53,399 nt of DNA from an uncultured Opitutales bacterium (GCA_900546565.1 URDC01000007.1:1-53399); one strand, 5' to 3'; shown: positions 25,010-33,947, numbered from the stretch's first letter. Notes: a model not told the origin generated them from the letters alone. Made by a program: numbers and translations.

Positions 25010-25621
25010 TTAAAATCTGTTTTCCGTTCCCTTCAACAATCTCGAAATATTACCGCGGTGGCGGTAGATGATAACCGCGGCTATGGCGAGAGCCACATAA
25101 AATTCAATCGCAGCCCCATAACAGACAAACGCCGCAATGGGCAGCGACAACGCCATTACAATCGACGCCAGTGACACATACCTGCTCGCATAAAACACCG
25201 CAACCCACAACAAAAGCCCCACAAAAATCGGGACAATCATCGCAAAGAGCAGCCCGCCAATCGTGACCGCCACACCCTTGCCGCCGCGGAATTTCACGAA
25301 CACCGAAAAACTGTGCCCCAAAATCGCGCCCGCAATCCCCGTAAACACCAAAGCCCGCAACGCTTCGGGCGCGAAGTCCACGCCCAAATACCGCGCCCAA
25401 TATGGGAACGACGCCGCGGCAAACCCCTTGGCCGCGTCGAGCAAAAAGCACAAATTTCCCGCGAATTTTCCGCAGGTGCGCTTAACGTTCGTCGCCCCGG
25501 GGTTGCCGCTGCCGACCTTGAAAATGTCGACGCCGCAGCACTTGGCGATTATTACGGCGAACGGAACCGACCCCAACAGGTAGCCCGCAACCGCCGTAAT
25601 TATATAGCCGAGCGCGTTCAT
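25010..25621 (-). CDS. plsY: Glycerol-3-phosphate acyltransferase PlsY
   Basis: A 203-residue membrane enzyme that transfers an acyl group from acyl-phosphate to glycerol-3-phosphate, the first step of phospholipid synthesis. The three PlsY motifs are present: GSVPFAVII, SGNPGATNVKR (glycerophosphate loop) and FVKFRGGKGVAVTIG. About five membrane helices are predicted. The stop of serA and start of hom lie one base away on either side. The gene pairing with amino-acid genes appears to be positional only. Confidence 0.95.
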   Translation of the reverse strand: MNALGYIITAVAGYLLGSVPFAVIIAKCCGVDIFKVGSGNPGATNVKRTCGKFAGNLCFLLDAAKGFAAASFPYWARYLGVDFAPEALRALVFTGIAGAILGHSFSVFVKFRGGKGVAVTIGGLLFAMIVPIFVGLLLWVAVFYASRYVSLASIVMALSLPIAAFVCYGAAIEFYVALAIAAVIIYRHRGNISRLLKGTENRF

Positions 25622-25622
25622 A

Positions 25623-27209
25623 CTACGATAGGTCTACAACCTTGACCGCTTCGACGTTTTTGAGTCCGTCAAGCTCCCTGATTACGTCCGCAGTCGGAAT
25701 GTTGTCAAGCTCGTAGACACTCAGCGCGACGCCGCCGTCCATTCTCGAAAGCGACATGTTCGCGATGTTGCAGTTGTGCTTGCCAAGCGAAGTGCCGATA
25801 ATGCCGACCATTCCGGGAGTGTCGTTGTTTTTGAGCATAAGCGCGCACTTGTTGTTGAGGTTTGCCGCAACCTTGTACGCGCCTATTTGCACCACGACGG
25901 GCTTTGCAATCTTGCCCATAACAGTTCCCGCAAGGTTCTGCACCGCGCCGTTTTCGAACACGACGTCGACTTCCACCAACTCAGAGTAGTCCGCGTCTGC
26001 ATTCGTGTTGACGCTTTCGACTTCAATGCCCAAGTGCTTCATCTTCGCGGGCGAGTTGAGGTCGTTTGCGTTTTCGGTAATCTTCGAGAGATACCCCTTC
26101 TGGATTGCGATTGTAAGCAACTTGTTGTCGATGTTGCCGAGCTTGCCGAAATATTTAACCACAAGCTTTTTCACGCGGCCTTCCGAAGTCTGCTGCGCAA
26201 ACGTGCCCAACTTTTCGCAAAGCTGGATATACGGCGAAATCTGCTTCATCGATTCCGCGTCGACACTGGGCTTATTGATTGAATTGCGGATAGAACCGCC
26301 GTTGAGCGCGTCGGCAATGACCTCCGCAACTTCTATGCCGCAGCTTTCCTGCGCTTCCTTCGTGGACGCGCCCAAGTGGGGCGTTAAAACCAGATTCGGG
26401 AAATCGCGCAGGGGGCTATCCTTCGCCAAAGGCTCCGATTCGTAAACGTCCAAGCCCGCCGCCGCGACTTTGCCGCTTTTGAGGGCTTCCACAAGCGCGG
26501 CCTCCTTGATGATTCCACCGCGGGCGCAGTTGAACACGCGCACACCCTTCTTCATCAGCTCGAAAGCCTTTTCGTCAATCATGTACTTTGTGGCTTCCGT
26601 AAGCGGCATGTGCACCGTAATGTAGTCAGCCTGCTTGAAAGCGTCTTCGAGCGCGACAATTTCCACGCCCAAAGTCTTCGCGCGGGCTTCCGTCAGGAAC
26701 GGGTCATACGCGAGAACCTTCATGCCGAAAGCCATCGCGCGCTTTGCGACTTCCGCGCCGATTCTGCCCATACCGAGCACCGCCAAAACCTTGTTTTTAA
26801 GCTCCGTGCCCTTGAAAGATTTCCTGTCCCACGCGCCGCTGTGAATCGACGCATTCGCCTGCGTAATCGGACGCGTTCCGACCATAATGTGCGTGAACGT
26901 AAGCTCCGCCGTCGCAATCGTATTGCCCGTGGGGGTGTTCATGACAATCACGCCCTTTTCGGAGGCCGCAGGAATGTCGATGTTGTCAACGCCAACGCCC
27001 GCGCGGCCGACAGCCTTCAACTTCTTTGCGCATTCCAGAACGTCGGCGGTGATTTTGGTTTCGCTTCTGACGATAACCGCGTCGGCGTCCTTGATGAGCT
27101 CTTTAATCTGCTCCGGAGTCGAGCCGTAAGCCTCGACAGTCTCAAAGCCTTGTTTTTTCAGTAATTCTACGCCTTTTGGCGAGATAGGGTCTGCTACTAA
27201 TACTTTCAT
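25623..27209 (-). CDS. serA: D-3-phosphoglycerate dehydrogenase
   Basis: A 528-residue long-form SerA, which starts serine biosynthesis by oxidising 3-phosphoglycerate. The Rossmann domain carries LGMGRIGAEVAKRA near residue 145. The catalytic Arg (NCARGGIIKE), Glu and His (TPHLGASTKEAQ) are visible. An allosteric-substrate-binding domain (roughly 310-450) and a C-terminal ACT domain (455-528) complete the type I architecture. It is the first gene of serA-plsY-hom. The 270 bases upstream contain no gene I can support. Confidence 0.97.
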   Translation of the reverse strand: MKVLVADPISPKGVELLKKQGFETVEAYGSTPEQIKELIKDADAVIVRSETKITADVLECAKKLKAVGRAGVGVDNIDIPAASEKGVIVMNTPTGNTIATAELTFTHIMVGTRPITQANASIHSGAWDRKSFKGTELKNKVLAVLGMGRIGAEVAKRAMAFGMKVLAYDPFLTEARAKTLGVEIVALEDAFKQADYITVHMPLTEATKYMIDEKAFELMKKGVRVFNCARGGIIKEAALVEALKSGKVAAAGLDVYESEPLAKDSPLRDFPNLVLTPHLGASTKEAQESCGIEVAEVIADALNGGSIRNSINKPSVDAESMKQISPYIQLCEKLGTFAQQTSEGRVKKLVVKYFGKLGNIDNKLLTIAIQKGYLSKITENANDLNSPAKMKHLGIEVESVNTNADADYSELVEVDVVFENGAVQNLAGTVMGKIAKPVVVQIGAYKVAANLNNKCALMLKNNDTPGMVGIIGTSLGKHNCNIANMSLSRMDGGVALSVYELDNIPTADVIRELDGLKNVEAVKVVDLS

Positions 27210-27480
27210 ATTTAAGTTAAAATCGTGGGACTATTTTCCAACCCGATTTTAAGCTACCGACTCTACTACGACCCGAAAATAAGTCAAGACATTAAAACCC
27301 CGACGATGGCGCGAACATCTCCATACAAAAAAGATACAAAAACCGCCACGACACCTGAAAAACCGTAGCATTGCAAAAAAATCGCAACGGCACACGAGCA
27401 CACACTCTCTCTTTCCCCACACACCAACTCACCGCACGCGCCGCACCCTGCAAACATCGCGGGAACCGCCGCAAGTCGCG

Positions 27481-28338
27481 TTATTTAAGCTCCTTAAAAT
27501 CTTTGAAAATCTTGGGCAGTTTGCGCTTTTGCGCGGGCGAAGATTGGGGACTTTTCTGCGGCTTTGGCGCGAGTTTTTTTGCAGCCCATTGCTTGTCGAT
27601 TTTCGGCATTTTGGCATGGTCCGAGACGCCGTTTTTTTGCAGTTTTGCGCCGCCGAACGCGCCGTTTCCGGGCGATTTTTTGGAAACTTTTGATTTAAAA
27701 ACGGGCTTTTCGGGGCTTTTTTGGGCGTTTTTTGCCCCAAAGTCGGCGGGGGAAGCACCCATTTTCGCCAGAATTTTGCGCATTTTTTTCGAGTCGAACA
27801 GCGACGATTTCCTCGACGCCAAAACATCGAGCTCCAACTTGTCCAAGTCGGCAAGCGGCGAACTTCCGCGCCACTTTGCAACGCTTTCGGCATTGACACG
27901 CCGCGTCAGACGCCCGATGTCGGCGACGGCAATTTTGCCGAGCGAAAAAATCTCGCCTATGCGCATACAGACCGCGCCGAATGTCGAGACGGTCTCCCAA
28001 ATCATATGGTCGTTCGAAATCACCACAATGCGCGACTTGTTTTTTGCCACCGCGCAAAACCGCTCTATAAATTCGTCGGCAGTCATCGACGAGGGCGTGT
28101 AGACTTCGGCAAAAGTGCGCACGACATTGTCGGGATACACAACCGAGACGTCCGAGCCGTTGCCGTCGTAGACAATGGTAATCCGCGCCGCGTGAATGTC
28201 GTGAATCGGGCGCAGAACGTCCGCCAACGCCTTTTGAGCCGAAACCGCGTCGACCGCCAAAAGCTTTGCCAACTTCGGCTCGGCGTGGATAACATTCCAC
28301 CCGTCCACCAAAATATGCTCTGTCCTGTCAAACGCCAT
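27481..28338 (-). CDS. NYN-domain (YacP-like) putative RNA-binding nuclease
   Basis: A 285-residue protein with an N-terminal PIN-like NYN domain (about residues 5-165): HILVDGWNVIH with the first catalytic Asp, the YDG strand, and VISNDHMI with another acidic site. YacP/Rae1 relatives cut mRNA on the ribosome. The C-terminal 100 residues are low-complexity, rich in Lys, Pro, Ser and Ala, probably disordered and nucleic-acid binding; this tail is longer than in Rae1. It is monocistronic. A family-2 repeat with its terminator-like hairpin lies upstream. Confidence 0.8.
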   Translation of the reverse strand: MAFDRTEHILVDGWNVIHAEPKLAKLLAVDAVSAQKALADVLRPIHDIHAARITIVYDGNGSDVSVVYPDNVVRTFAEVYTPSSMTADEFIERFCAVAKNKSRIVVISNDHMIWETVSTFGAVCMRIGEIFSLGKIAVADIGRLTRRVNAESVAKWRGSSPLADLDKLELDVLASRKSSLFDSKKMRKILAKMGASPADFGAKNAQKSPEKPVFKSKVSKKSPGNGAFGGAKLQKNGVSDHAKMPKIDKQWAAKKLAPKPQKSPQSSPAQKRKLPKIFKDFKELK

Positions 28339-28433
28339 TTTCTAATAAATATTCCCCACTCTAACCCCTCCCCACCACTTTTCAATATTTTATTGCTTGG
28401 TAAGCGGCGCGGGATTGGTTTCGCCAATTCAAC

Positions 28434-28493
28434 GTGAGTGCGCCTCTATTGCTAATCTAAAAACAAAAAAACGGGTTTCAACGAAACCCGTTT
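28434..28493. repeat. Family-2 repeat, half copy with terminator hairpin
   Basis: The cap GTGAGTGCGCCTCT (28434-28447) is followed by ATTGCTAATCT and a hairpin AAACGGGTTTC-AAC-GAAACCCGTTT (28469-28493). The second arm of the outer inverted repeat is missing. Same cap and same AAC loop as the full copy at 28592-28820. Confidence 0.7.
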
Positions 28494-28518
28494 CCCTCCA
28501 TTATTAAAATAATTTTTC

Positions 28519-28586
28519 GTGTAGGCGTTTGACAAAGGCGCATTGACTTTAAGTCAATCGCCGCCCGTGCCCGTCATATAAAAAAA
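28519..28586. repeat. Single family-1 hairpin repeat
   Basis: Left flank GTGTAGGCGTTTGACAAAGG, stem ATTGACTT/AAGTCAAT enclosed by GGCG/CGCC, right flank CCGTGCCCGTCATATAAAA. The flanks match the units at 6821-7054 and 48949-49195, while the stem sequence is unrelated to theirs. Confidence 0.85.
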
Positions 28587-28591
28587 TTAGA

Positions 28592-28820
28592 ACCAGCACG
28601 TGAGCTGGTTTAAAACGCGCGAGGCGCGTGCTAAAAGACGCGTTTTATGAGGCGTCGGCGGACTAATGTCCGCAAGTCCGAAATAAAACCGTCTTTTAGC
28701 CGTGAGTGCGCCTCTTAATCGAGTTTAAAAATCAAAAAAAAATCTTTCCTCAACGAGGAAAGATTTTCAGGTGTGTTTTAATTGCACTCGATTAAGAGGC
28801 GCACGCCCTCGCGCGTTTTA
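28592..28820. repeat. Family-2 nested inverted repeat with internal terminator
   Basis: From outside in: hairpin ACCAGC/GCTGGT (28592-28609); AAAACGCGCGAGG (28612-28624) inverted at 28802-28820; GCTAAAAGACG..TTTTA (28630-28647) inverted as TAAAACCGTCTTTTAGC (28684-28700); TGCGCCTCTTAATCGAGT (28707-28724) perfectly inverted at 28786-28803. In the centre a 13-bp terminator stem with loop AAC occupies 28739-28767. It abuts the stop codon of the GH97 gene. The block from 28684 to 28714 recurs inverted at 53369-53399. With the other repeats this fills the 480-base gap between NYN and GH97 genes. Confidence 0.8.
28739..28767 (-). terminator. Terminator hairpin inside the family-2 repeat
   Basis: AAAATCTTTCCTC-AAC-GAGGAAAGATTTT with an A-run on its left side (U-run on the minus transcript). 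It is placed to end transcription of the GH97 gene. Confidence 0.8.
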
Positions 28821-30857
28821 GAAGAGGGCGCGAATGATGTCCGAAAATATCGGGAACTTGGAGGGAGAGAGGCGGATTACAAAGCCGCCGCCCTGCTTCA
28901 TCGACATTTTGAGCTTGTCGGAAGAGTCTACACTCCTGACCGACATCTTGTAGTCGCTGGGCAGAGAGTTGGAGTTTATCGAGTCTTCGACAATTTCGGC
29001 GGTGTAGGTTGCGCCCGCGGGGAGAATCTTGGAGAGATCGACTTCGAAGTCCTTGCCCTTTTCGTCGCAAATGCCTGCAACATACCAGACATCGCCGCTG
29101 CGGCGGGCGAGCACTACATACTTGCCGATTTTTGCGCAAATTGCCTTGGATTCGTCCCAAGTTGTGGGAGTTGAAGCCATAAAGGAAGTGATTTCGGGAT
29201 ATTTTTCATACGCTGTGGCGGAGTCGCACAACATCTGCAAGGGCGCATAGAAGAGAGTGTAGAGGGCTACCTGATGCGCGCGCGTTGTGGGCGTTGCGGG
29301 ATTCGAGAAGTTGGGGGCATACGAACGCAACCGAATGCTTGTCATAGCTCCGGGGGTATAGTCCATAGGCCCTTGCAACATACGGGTCATAACCAAGTCT
29401 ACGTCGTGCGAGGGAGTCGTGGTGTGGTTCTTTTTAGAGAACTTTACCTGTTCCAAGCCGAGAACCGCCTCGAAATTGATTACATTCGGATAGGCGCGGT
29501 TGATGCCCGCGGGCTTGGCGCAGCCGTGGAAGTCGACAAGCATTTTGTTTTCTGCGGCTATACGGGCTATTTTGTAGTAAAGCTCCATAGCGGTCTGGTC
29601 GTCGCGGTTGAAGAAGTCGACTTTAATGCCGTCCGCGCCCCAGCTTTTCATAAGCTTGATAGCCTTTTCGGTGTAGAGGTCGAGCGAGTGACCCAGACAC
29701 CAAAGCACAACTTTGACGTCTTTGGAGTGTGCGTATTTGATGAGGGAGGCTACATCGAGGAAGGGCTTGCCGTCAACCATTCTTTCATGAACGTCCTTGG
29801 GCATTCCGCCTACGTCTCTGCCTACGAGCCAGCCCGCGTCAAAGAGGACAAAGGGGATGTTGTTCTTTGCGGCAAAGTCGATGTAGTAGCGGTAGGTTTC
29901 GGCATTGACACCCGTTTTGAAGTCGACACCCTCCAAGTTCCAGTCGCTCCACCACTCCCAAGCGCACGCGCCGTAGGAAATCCACGAAGTATCCTTAATG
30001 CGGCATTCGGGGGCGAGCTTGAAAACGGTGTCGTTTACAGCCAAGTCGGCGTCATTATCGGCGACGATAAATGCTCTCCACGGGAATGCGCGGGTTGCGG
30101 AGGTCTTGGCGATGAAGTTTTCGAACGTGTCGAAGCCTACCATGAAGTTGTTGATGGGCTTCATCGACTTGGGATAGTTCACAAAGCGCGAGGCAAGACC
30201 CGACTTTTCGTCGTAGACAAAGCGAAGCATGGGATACGCCTCGACATCGCTTTCGACAATCGCAACGGTCTTTTTTCCGAAGGGAATGAGCGTCGGCAAA
30301 ATGGCGTTGCTGCGCTTGCTGTGCTCGGGCTTTTTGAGGTCGGAAACCCTGACGCGGCTAAAAGGCTCTTCGTAGCAGCTCATGTCGTTGTCGAGAGCGG
30401 TGATGAGCTTGGTGTTCTGCGGGATATTGAGGTTGAGGGTTTCGCTTAAAACCTTCATTTCGCCTTTGCCGAGGTTTGAAACAAAGCGGTACGCGACGGC
30501 TTCGTCGTAGGCGCGGAACTGGATTTTGAAAGTTTTGAAGTCGAGTTCGAGCTGGTTGAACTTGTCCTTGATTTCCGAATTTATGCCGTAGACGGGCTTG
30601 ATTACGCCGTCGCGCGAAATGTTTTTGACGCTTTCGACTTTCGCGCCCACGCCGAACGCGCCCTTGTCGGTGTTCATGGCGATTTCAACGTCCTTCAAAA
30701 GGACTTTCGAATCGGAAAGCAGCGAGAACGAGATTTTCTCCTGCGCGTTGATTTTGGCTTCGAGCTTGCCGTCGGGCGACTTTACCGAGTATGTTACAGC
30801 AAACGACGCCGCCGAAGCAAACAGAGTAATAACGGATAACAGTATTGATTTTTTCAT
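28818..30857 (-). CDS. GH97 family alpha-glycosidase (secreted)
   Basis: A 679-residue protein with a signal peptide (residues 1-22), an N-terminal beta-sandwich of about 260 residues, a TIM barrel (around 290-560) and a C-terminal beta domain, the GH97 layout. The barrel carries DGIKVDFFNRDDQ with Asp414 at the nucleophile position of retaining members, and FHGCAKPAGINRAYPNVINFEAVLG. GH97 enzymes release glucose or galactose from alpha-glycosides in the periplasm. I use the second ATG (30857); ATG 30863 is six bases earlier. No Shine-Dalgarno sequence is present. It lies behind Gfo/Idh/MocA and HEAT-like genes, with a terminator between. Confidence 0.92.
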   Translation of the reverse strand: MKKSILLSVITLFASAASFAVTYSVKSPDGKLEAKINAQEKISFSLLSDSKVLLKDVEIAMNTDKGAFGVGAKVESVKNISRDGVIKPVYGINSEIKDKFNQLELDFKTFKIQFRAYDEAVAYRFVSNLGKGEMKVLSETLNLNIPQNTKLITALDNDMSCYEEPFSRVRVSDLKKPEHSKRSNAILPTLIPFGKKTVAIVESDVEAYPMLRFVYDEKSGLASRFVNYPKSMKPINNFMVGFDTFENFIAKTSATRAFPWRAFIVADNDADLAVNDTVFKLAPECRIKDTSWISYGACAWEWWSDWNLEGVDFKTGVNAETYRYYIDFAAKNNIPFVLFDAGWLVGRDVGGMPKDVHERMVDGKPFLDVASLIKYAHSKDVKVVLWCLGHSLDLYTEKAIKLMKSWGADGIKVDFFNRDDQTAMELYYKIARIAAENKMLVDFHGCAKPAGINRAYPNVINFEAVLGLEQVKFSKKNHTTTPSHDVDLVMTRMLQGPMDYTPGAMTSIRLRSYAPNFSNPATPTTRAHQVALYTLFYAPLQMLCDSATAYEKYPEITSFMASTPTTWDESKAICAKIGKYVVLARRSGDVWYVAGICDEKGKDFEVDLSKILPAGATYTAEIVEDSINSNSLPSDYKMSVRSVDSSDKLKMSMKQGGGFVIRLSPSKFPIFSDIIRALF

Positions 30858-30891
30858 ATGCAAATAAGAAATGTTGAAGCACGAAACATAA

Positions 30892-30923
30892 AAAAAGCCC
30901 CGACGAATGTCGAGACTTTTTTA
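30892..30923 (-). terminator. Minus-strand intrinsic terminator before the GH97 gene
   Basis: Stem around loop ATTC whose two non-Watson-Crick positions become G-U pairs only in the minus-strand transcript, followed there by a U-run. It should end or attenuate transcription from the HEAT-like gene, so GH97 may have its own promoter or depend on read-through. Confidence 0.7.
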
Positions 30924-30990
30924 ATAGTCCTAACGCCGAAAGCCCGCCGCGGCGCAATTTGCACGGGGCGAGGCGCGGATTATCGGCAAT

Positions 30991-32508
30991 TTATTTAATC
31001 AAGTCGCCGAGGTTGAGTTTTGCGACAATGAATTTATACTGCTGCGAATCGGGCGAAAGGTTGCCGTCGAGTGCCTGTTTCACGGCGGTTGCCATATATT
31101 CGCGAGAGAGCCTGTATTGCATAATCTTTTTGATTATGATTTTGGTAATTTCCTTCGAAAGCTCGGCGTCGGCGGTCTTGTAGTGCGAAGCAAGTTCGCG
31201 AACCTGACCCGAAGTTATGGTGTTTTCGAGCATACGCAAAACGGCGGGCGTGCGCGTTTTTTCGTCGAAGAACATTTTCCAAAGCTTTTCGACCGACTTT
31301 GCGTCGCCGCGGCGAATGAGCAGTTCCAACGCCTTCATATCGCCCGCGTCGGCGTTTTCCTTCAAGACGCGCTGAACCGCGTGGCTGGAATTTTCGGCAA
31401 GGACGTTTTCGGCGAACTTGCACATAGGCTCTTCGCCCGACTTGTAGATTTTGAAAATCTTCACAAGCGAAGGCTCGTCTACGCACAAAAAGCGCGCACT
31501 GTAAACCGCCAAAGCCTTTATGTCGGCGTCGGGGTTGTCCATTTCGGGCGCGATTGTCGGGTAGAAGCGGGTGTCGCCGGTGAGCATAAAGCCGCCCATT
31601 GCCGCGAGCTTCGCCTTTTTGTTGAGGCTCGGGAATTTCGAAATCAGCCACTGCGAGTTCTCGAAAGTCCTGCCCCTGTTCATTGCGCGAGCCGCCGCAC
31701 CGCTGAGCGCGCCGCCGTCGGCTATGAGCTTGTCGAGATACACAACCCTGTCGGCGTCGGACATAAGCTCGGAGCGGGCGAAAATCGTATCGGGCGTTTC
31801 GGGAACAACCGCCAACGCGCTTTTTGCCACCGTCTTGTCGCCCGCCATAATCGCGCGGTCGGCGATGTAGATTAGCGAATCCTGCGCCGCCTGTTTGCGG
31901 AAGTCGTTTGCGGCGACTACGCCTTTGAGGAAGTCGACAACGCTTGTGTCGAAGAGCGCGAACACGCCCGTGCTGTCGGTGAAGCGGGCAAGCGATCTAA
32001 CCGCGAATTCGGCAAGCTGTTTGTCGGACAAGTCCGAAGCCGCGCGGATAACCGAAGTTTTGTCTTTGCCGCGGGCTGCGATTGTCGCGAGCGCGTTCTC
32101 CTTTGCGGGACGCTGCGCCGAGGCGTTGTTCAAGACCTCTTTGAGGGCGGAATCGACGCGCCCCGAGTCAATCCCCAGCAGAACGTCGCAGACATACGGC
32201 GCGCGGACTGGGTCGAGCAAATAGGGCTTCAAGACGTCGACTGCGTCGGAATCGGCTATGGGTTTTAGCAGATCGCATGCGCGACGGAACGCTTCGTCGG
32301 AAAGTTTTTCCGAGGCGATTTTATTCAAAAGCGTCCGCGAAACTTCCACCGCCGCCTTCGCGTCCTGAGACTGCGTCCTGAGCGAATAGAACCATTCGAG
32401 CGAATCGCCCGCATTGTATTTTACGAAATCCGAATAATTGTCGGCAAAGCCCTGCGCAAACGCGCCCGCCGCCAAAACGGAAAGGATAAGTGTTTTTCTG
32501 AAATTCAT
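30991..32508 (-). CDS. Secreted HEAT-repeat-like alpha-solenoid protein
   Basis: A 505-residue protein with a signal peptide (about 1-22, ending GFA-DN) and an almost wholly helical remainder. Repeating helix pairs of 30-40 residues, such as AVDVLKPYLLDPVRAPYVCDVLLGI and ALAVYSARFLCVDEPSLVKIFKIY, suggest HEAT/Armadillo-like repeats. No catalytic motif is visible. It lies 36 bases after the Gfo/Idh/MocA gene and is presumably co-transcribed. A periplasmic scaffold for the sugar-modifying enzymes is possible, but the function is unknown. Confidence 0.6.
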   Translation of the reverse strand: MNFRKTLILSVLAAGAFAQGFADNYSDFVKYNAGDSLEWFYSLRTQSQDAKAAVEVSRTLLNKIASEKLSDEAFRRACDLLKPIADSDAVDVLKPYLLDPVRAPYVCDVLLGIDSGRVDSALKEVLNNASAQRPAKENALATIAARGKDKTSVIRAASDLSDKQLAEFAVRSLARFTDSTGVFALFDTSVVDFLKGVVAANDFRKQAAQDSLIYIADRAIMAGDKTVAKSALAVVPETPDTIFARSELMSDADRVVYLDKLIADGGALSGAAARAMNRGRTFENSQWLISKFPSLNKKAKLAAMGGFMLTGDTRFYPTIAPEMDNPDADIKALAVYSARFLCVDEPSLVKIFKIYKSGEEPMCKFAENVLAENSSHAVQRVLKENADAGDMKALELLIRRGDAKSVEKLWKMFFDEKTRTPAVLRMLENTITSGQVRELASHYKTADAELSKEITKIIIKKIMQYRLSREYMATAVKQALDGNLSPDSQQYKFIVAKLNLGDLIK

Positions 32509-32544
32509 ATTGTGTGTGCCTTTCTCTGTTTCTATTTGCGGAAG

Positions 32545-33858
32545 TTAGGCTTGGAGAATCCACGGCGCGGTGTAGGTGCGGTCGCAAAGACGCGCAGCCT
32601 CGGCGTCGTCCACGATTTCCTCTGTGTCGGGATTCCACTTAATCGGGCGATTGAGGCGGTATGCTATTTCCGCGAGCAAGCAGCCCGTATTCGTGCGGTG
32701 CGCAACGTCGATGTCGGTGACGGTTATGCGGCGGTCGAGAACGCTGTCGATAAACGCCGTAAAGTGGTTGCGGTGGCGAATCGGGAAAAGCCTGTCCTCG
32801 CTCGGAAGGATGACTCTGCCCGAGATGTCGACGGGGTCGGAATAGATAACGCCGCGCCCGACAAACAGCCTGCCCTTCGAGCCGAAGAACTCGACGCCGT
32901 TTTGGTTCATATCCGAGATCTCGATTTCAAGCCCGTTCTTGTAATGGAGGCGGACTTTGTACTTCAACGGCTGGTCGGAAAATCCGTCTTTCTGCCATTC
33001 GACAAATTCGGGGACGATTTCCACGGGTCCCGTCTTGTCGATATTCAACGCCCAGTGCGCGATATCCAAGTGGTGCGCGCCCCAGTCGGCTATTTTGCCC
33101 GCGCTGTAATTGCAGACGCCGCGCCAGCGCGTGAACGTCTTGTTCTGGTGGTAGTATGAGCGCATTGCGGGCCCCTGCCACATTTCGAAATCAAGCCCCT
33201 GCGGAACGGGAACGGGGCGCAAAACCTCCGCCTTGAAGTTCGAGGGCAAGCCGATTTTTATCTGCCTGACTTCCCCGAGGTGTCCGTTGCGCACGATTTC
33301 CGCGGCGTGGACGAATTCGGGCAGGGAACGCTGCCACGAGCCCGTCTGCCAGATTATGCCCGATGTCATAACTACGTCGCGCAAGACTTTGCCCTCGCGG
33401 ATTGTGCGCGTGAGGGGTTTTTCGCCCCAGACGTCCTTGCCCGCCTTGGCGCAGGCTATGCCGATAATGGCGTGCCAGTGGTCGGGCGTGGCGGTCGAAA
33501 TCGTGTCGATGTCTTTGCGGGCGAGAACTTCGCGGAAGTCGTTGTAGCATGGAATGTCCTTGCCGAAAAGCTTGCGGGCGTTTTGAAGCCCGAAAGTTCC
33601 GTTGTTCTGGTAACCGTAGTATTGGCGGCCCGTTGTGTTGTTGACGTCGCAGAGGGCGACGAACTGCACGCGCTTGTCGCCGAAAAAGTTGCGGGCGTTC
33701 GCAGTGCCCTGTGTGCCCGCGCCGATAATGCCCATCGTGACGCGTTCGCTGGGCGCAACCGCGCCGTCTTTGCCGAGAGCCGAAGCGGGAACGATTGTCG
33801 GGAAACCCGCAACTGCGCCCGCGGCGGCAATACCTTTTATGAAGCTTCTTCTATCCAT
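32545..33858 (-). CDS. Tat-exported Gfo/Idh/MocA family oxidoreductase
   Basis: A 437-residue dehydrogenase with a twin-arginine signal (DRRSFIKGIAAAG, residues 2-14), so it is exported folded with its cofactor bound. The Rossmann motif is MGIIGAGTQGTANA near residue 43, and the GFO-type EKP motif appears as GEKPLTR. Related exported enzymes in Verrucomicrobiota and Bacteroidota oxidise glycosides to 3-keto sugars or work on glycans with bound NAD. It leads an operon with the HEAT-like gene, and the GH97 gene follows. A CG-centred palindrome lies about 90 bases upstream. No Shine-Dalgarno sequence is visible. Confidence 0.9.
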   Translation of the reverse strand: MDRRSFIKGIAAAGAVAGFPTIVPASALGKDGAVAPSERVTMGIIGAGTQGTANARNFFGDKRVQFVALCDVNNTTGRQYYGYQNNGTFGLQNARKLFGKDIPCYNDFREVLARKDIDTISTATPDHWHAIIGIACAKAGKDVWGEKPLTRTIREGKVLRDVVMTSGIIWQTGSWQRSLPEFVHAAEIVRNGHLGEVRQIKIGLPSNFKAEVLRPVPVPQGLDFEMWQGPAMRSYYHQNKTFTRWRGVCNYSAGKIADWGAHHLDIAHWALNIDKTGPVEIVPEFVEWQKDGFSDQPLKYKVRLHYKNGLEIEISDMNQNGVEFFGSKGRLFVGRGVIYSDPVDISGRVILPSEDRLFPIRHRNHFTAFIDSVLDRRITVTDIDVAHRTNTGCLLAEIAYRLNRPIKWNPDTEEIVDDAEAARLCDRTYTAPWILQA

Positions 33859-33947
33859 GATATAGTAGTAATGTGGTGTTATAGATTTGAGTATGCAGTA
33901 ATGTTGTTGTGTGTGCCGGTTTGTAAAACAAACTCTTTTTCAAACGC

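Noticed and set aside
27210..27480. Riboswitch or leader peptide upstream of serA
   Set aside because: I looked for a T-box, leader ORF or paired elements in the 270 bases before serA and found no convincing structure.
29274..30449. 391-codon plus-strand frame
   Set aside because: Exactly antisense to the conserved GH97 catalytic and N-terminal domains, with no family resemblance; a by-product of codon usage.
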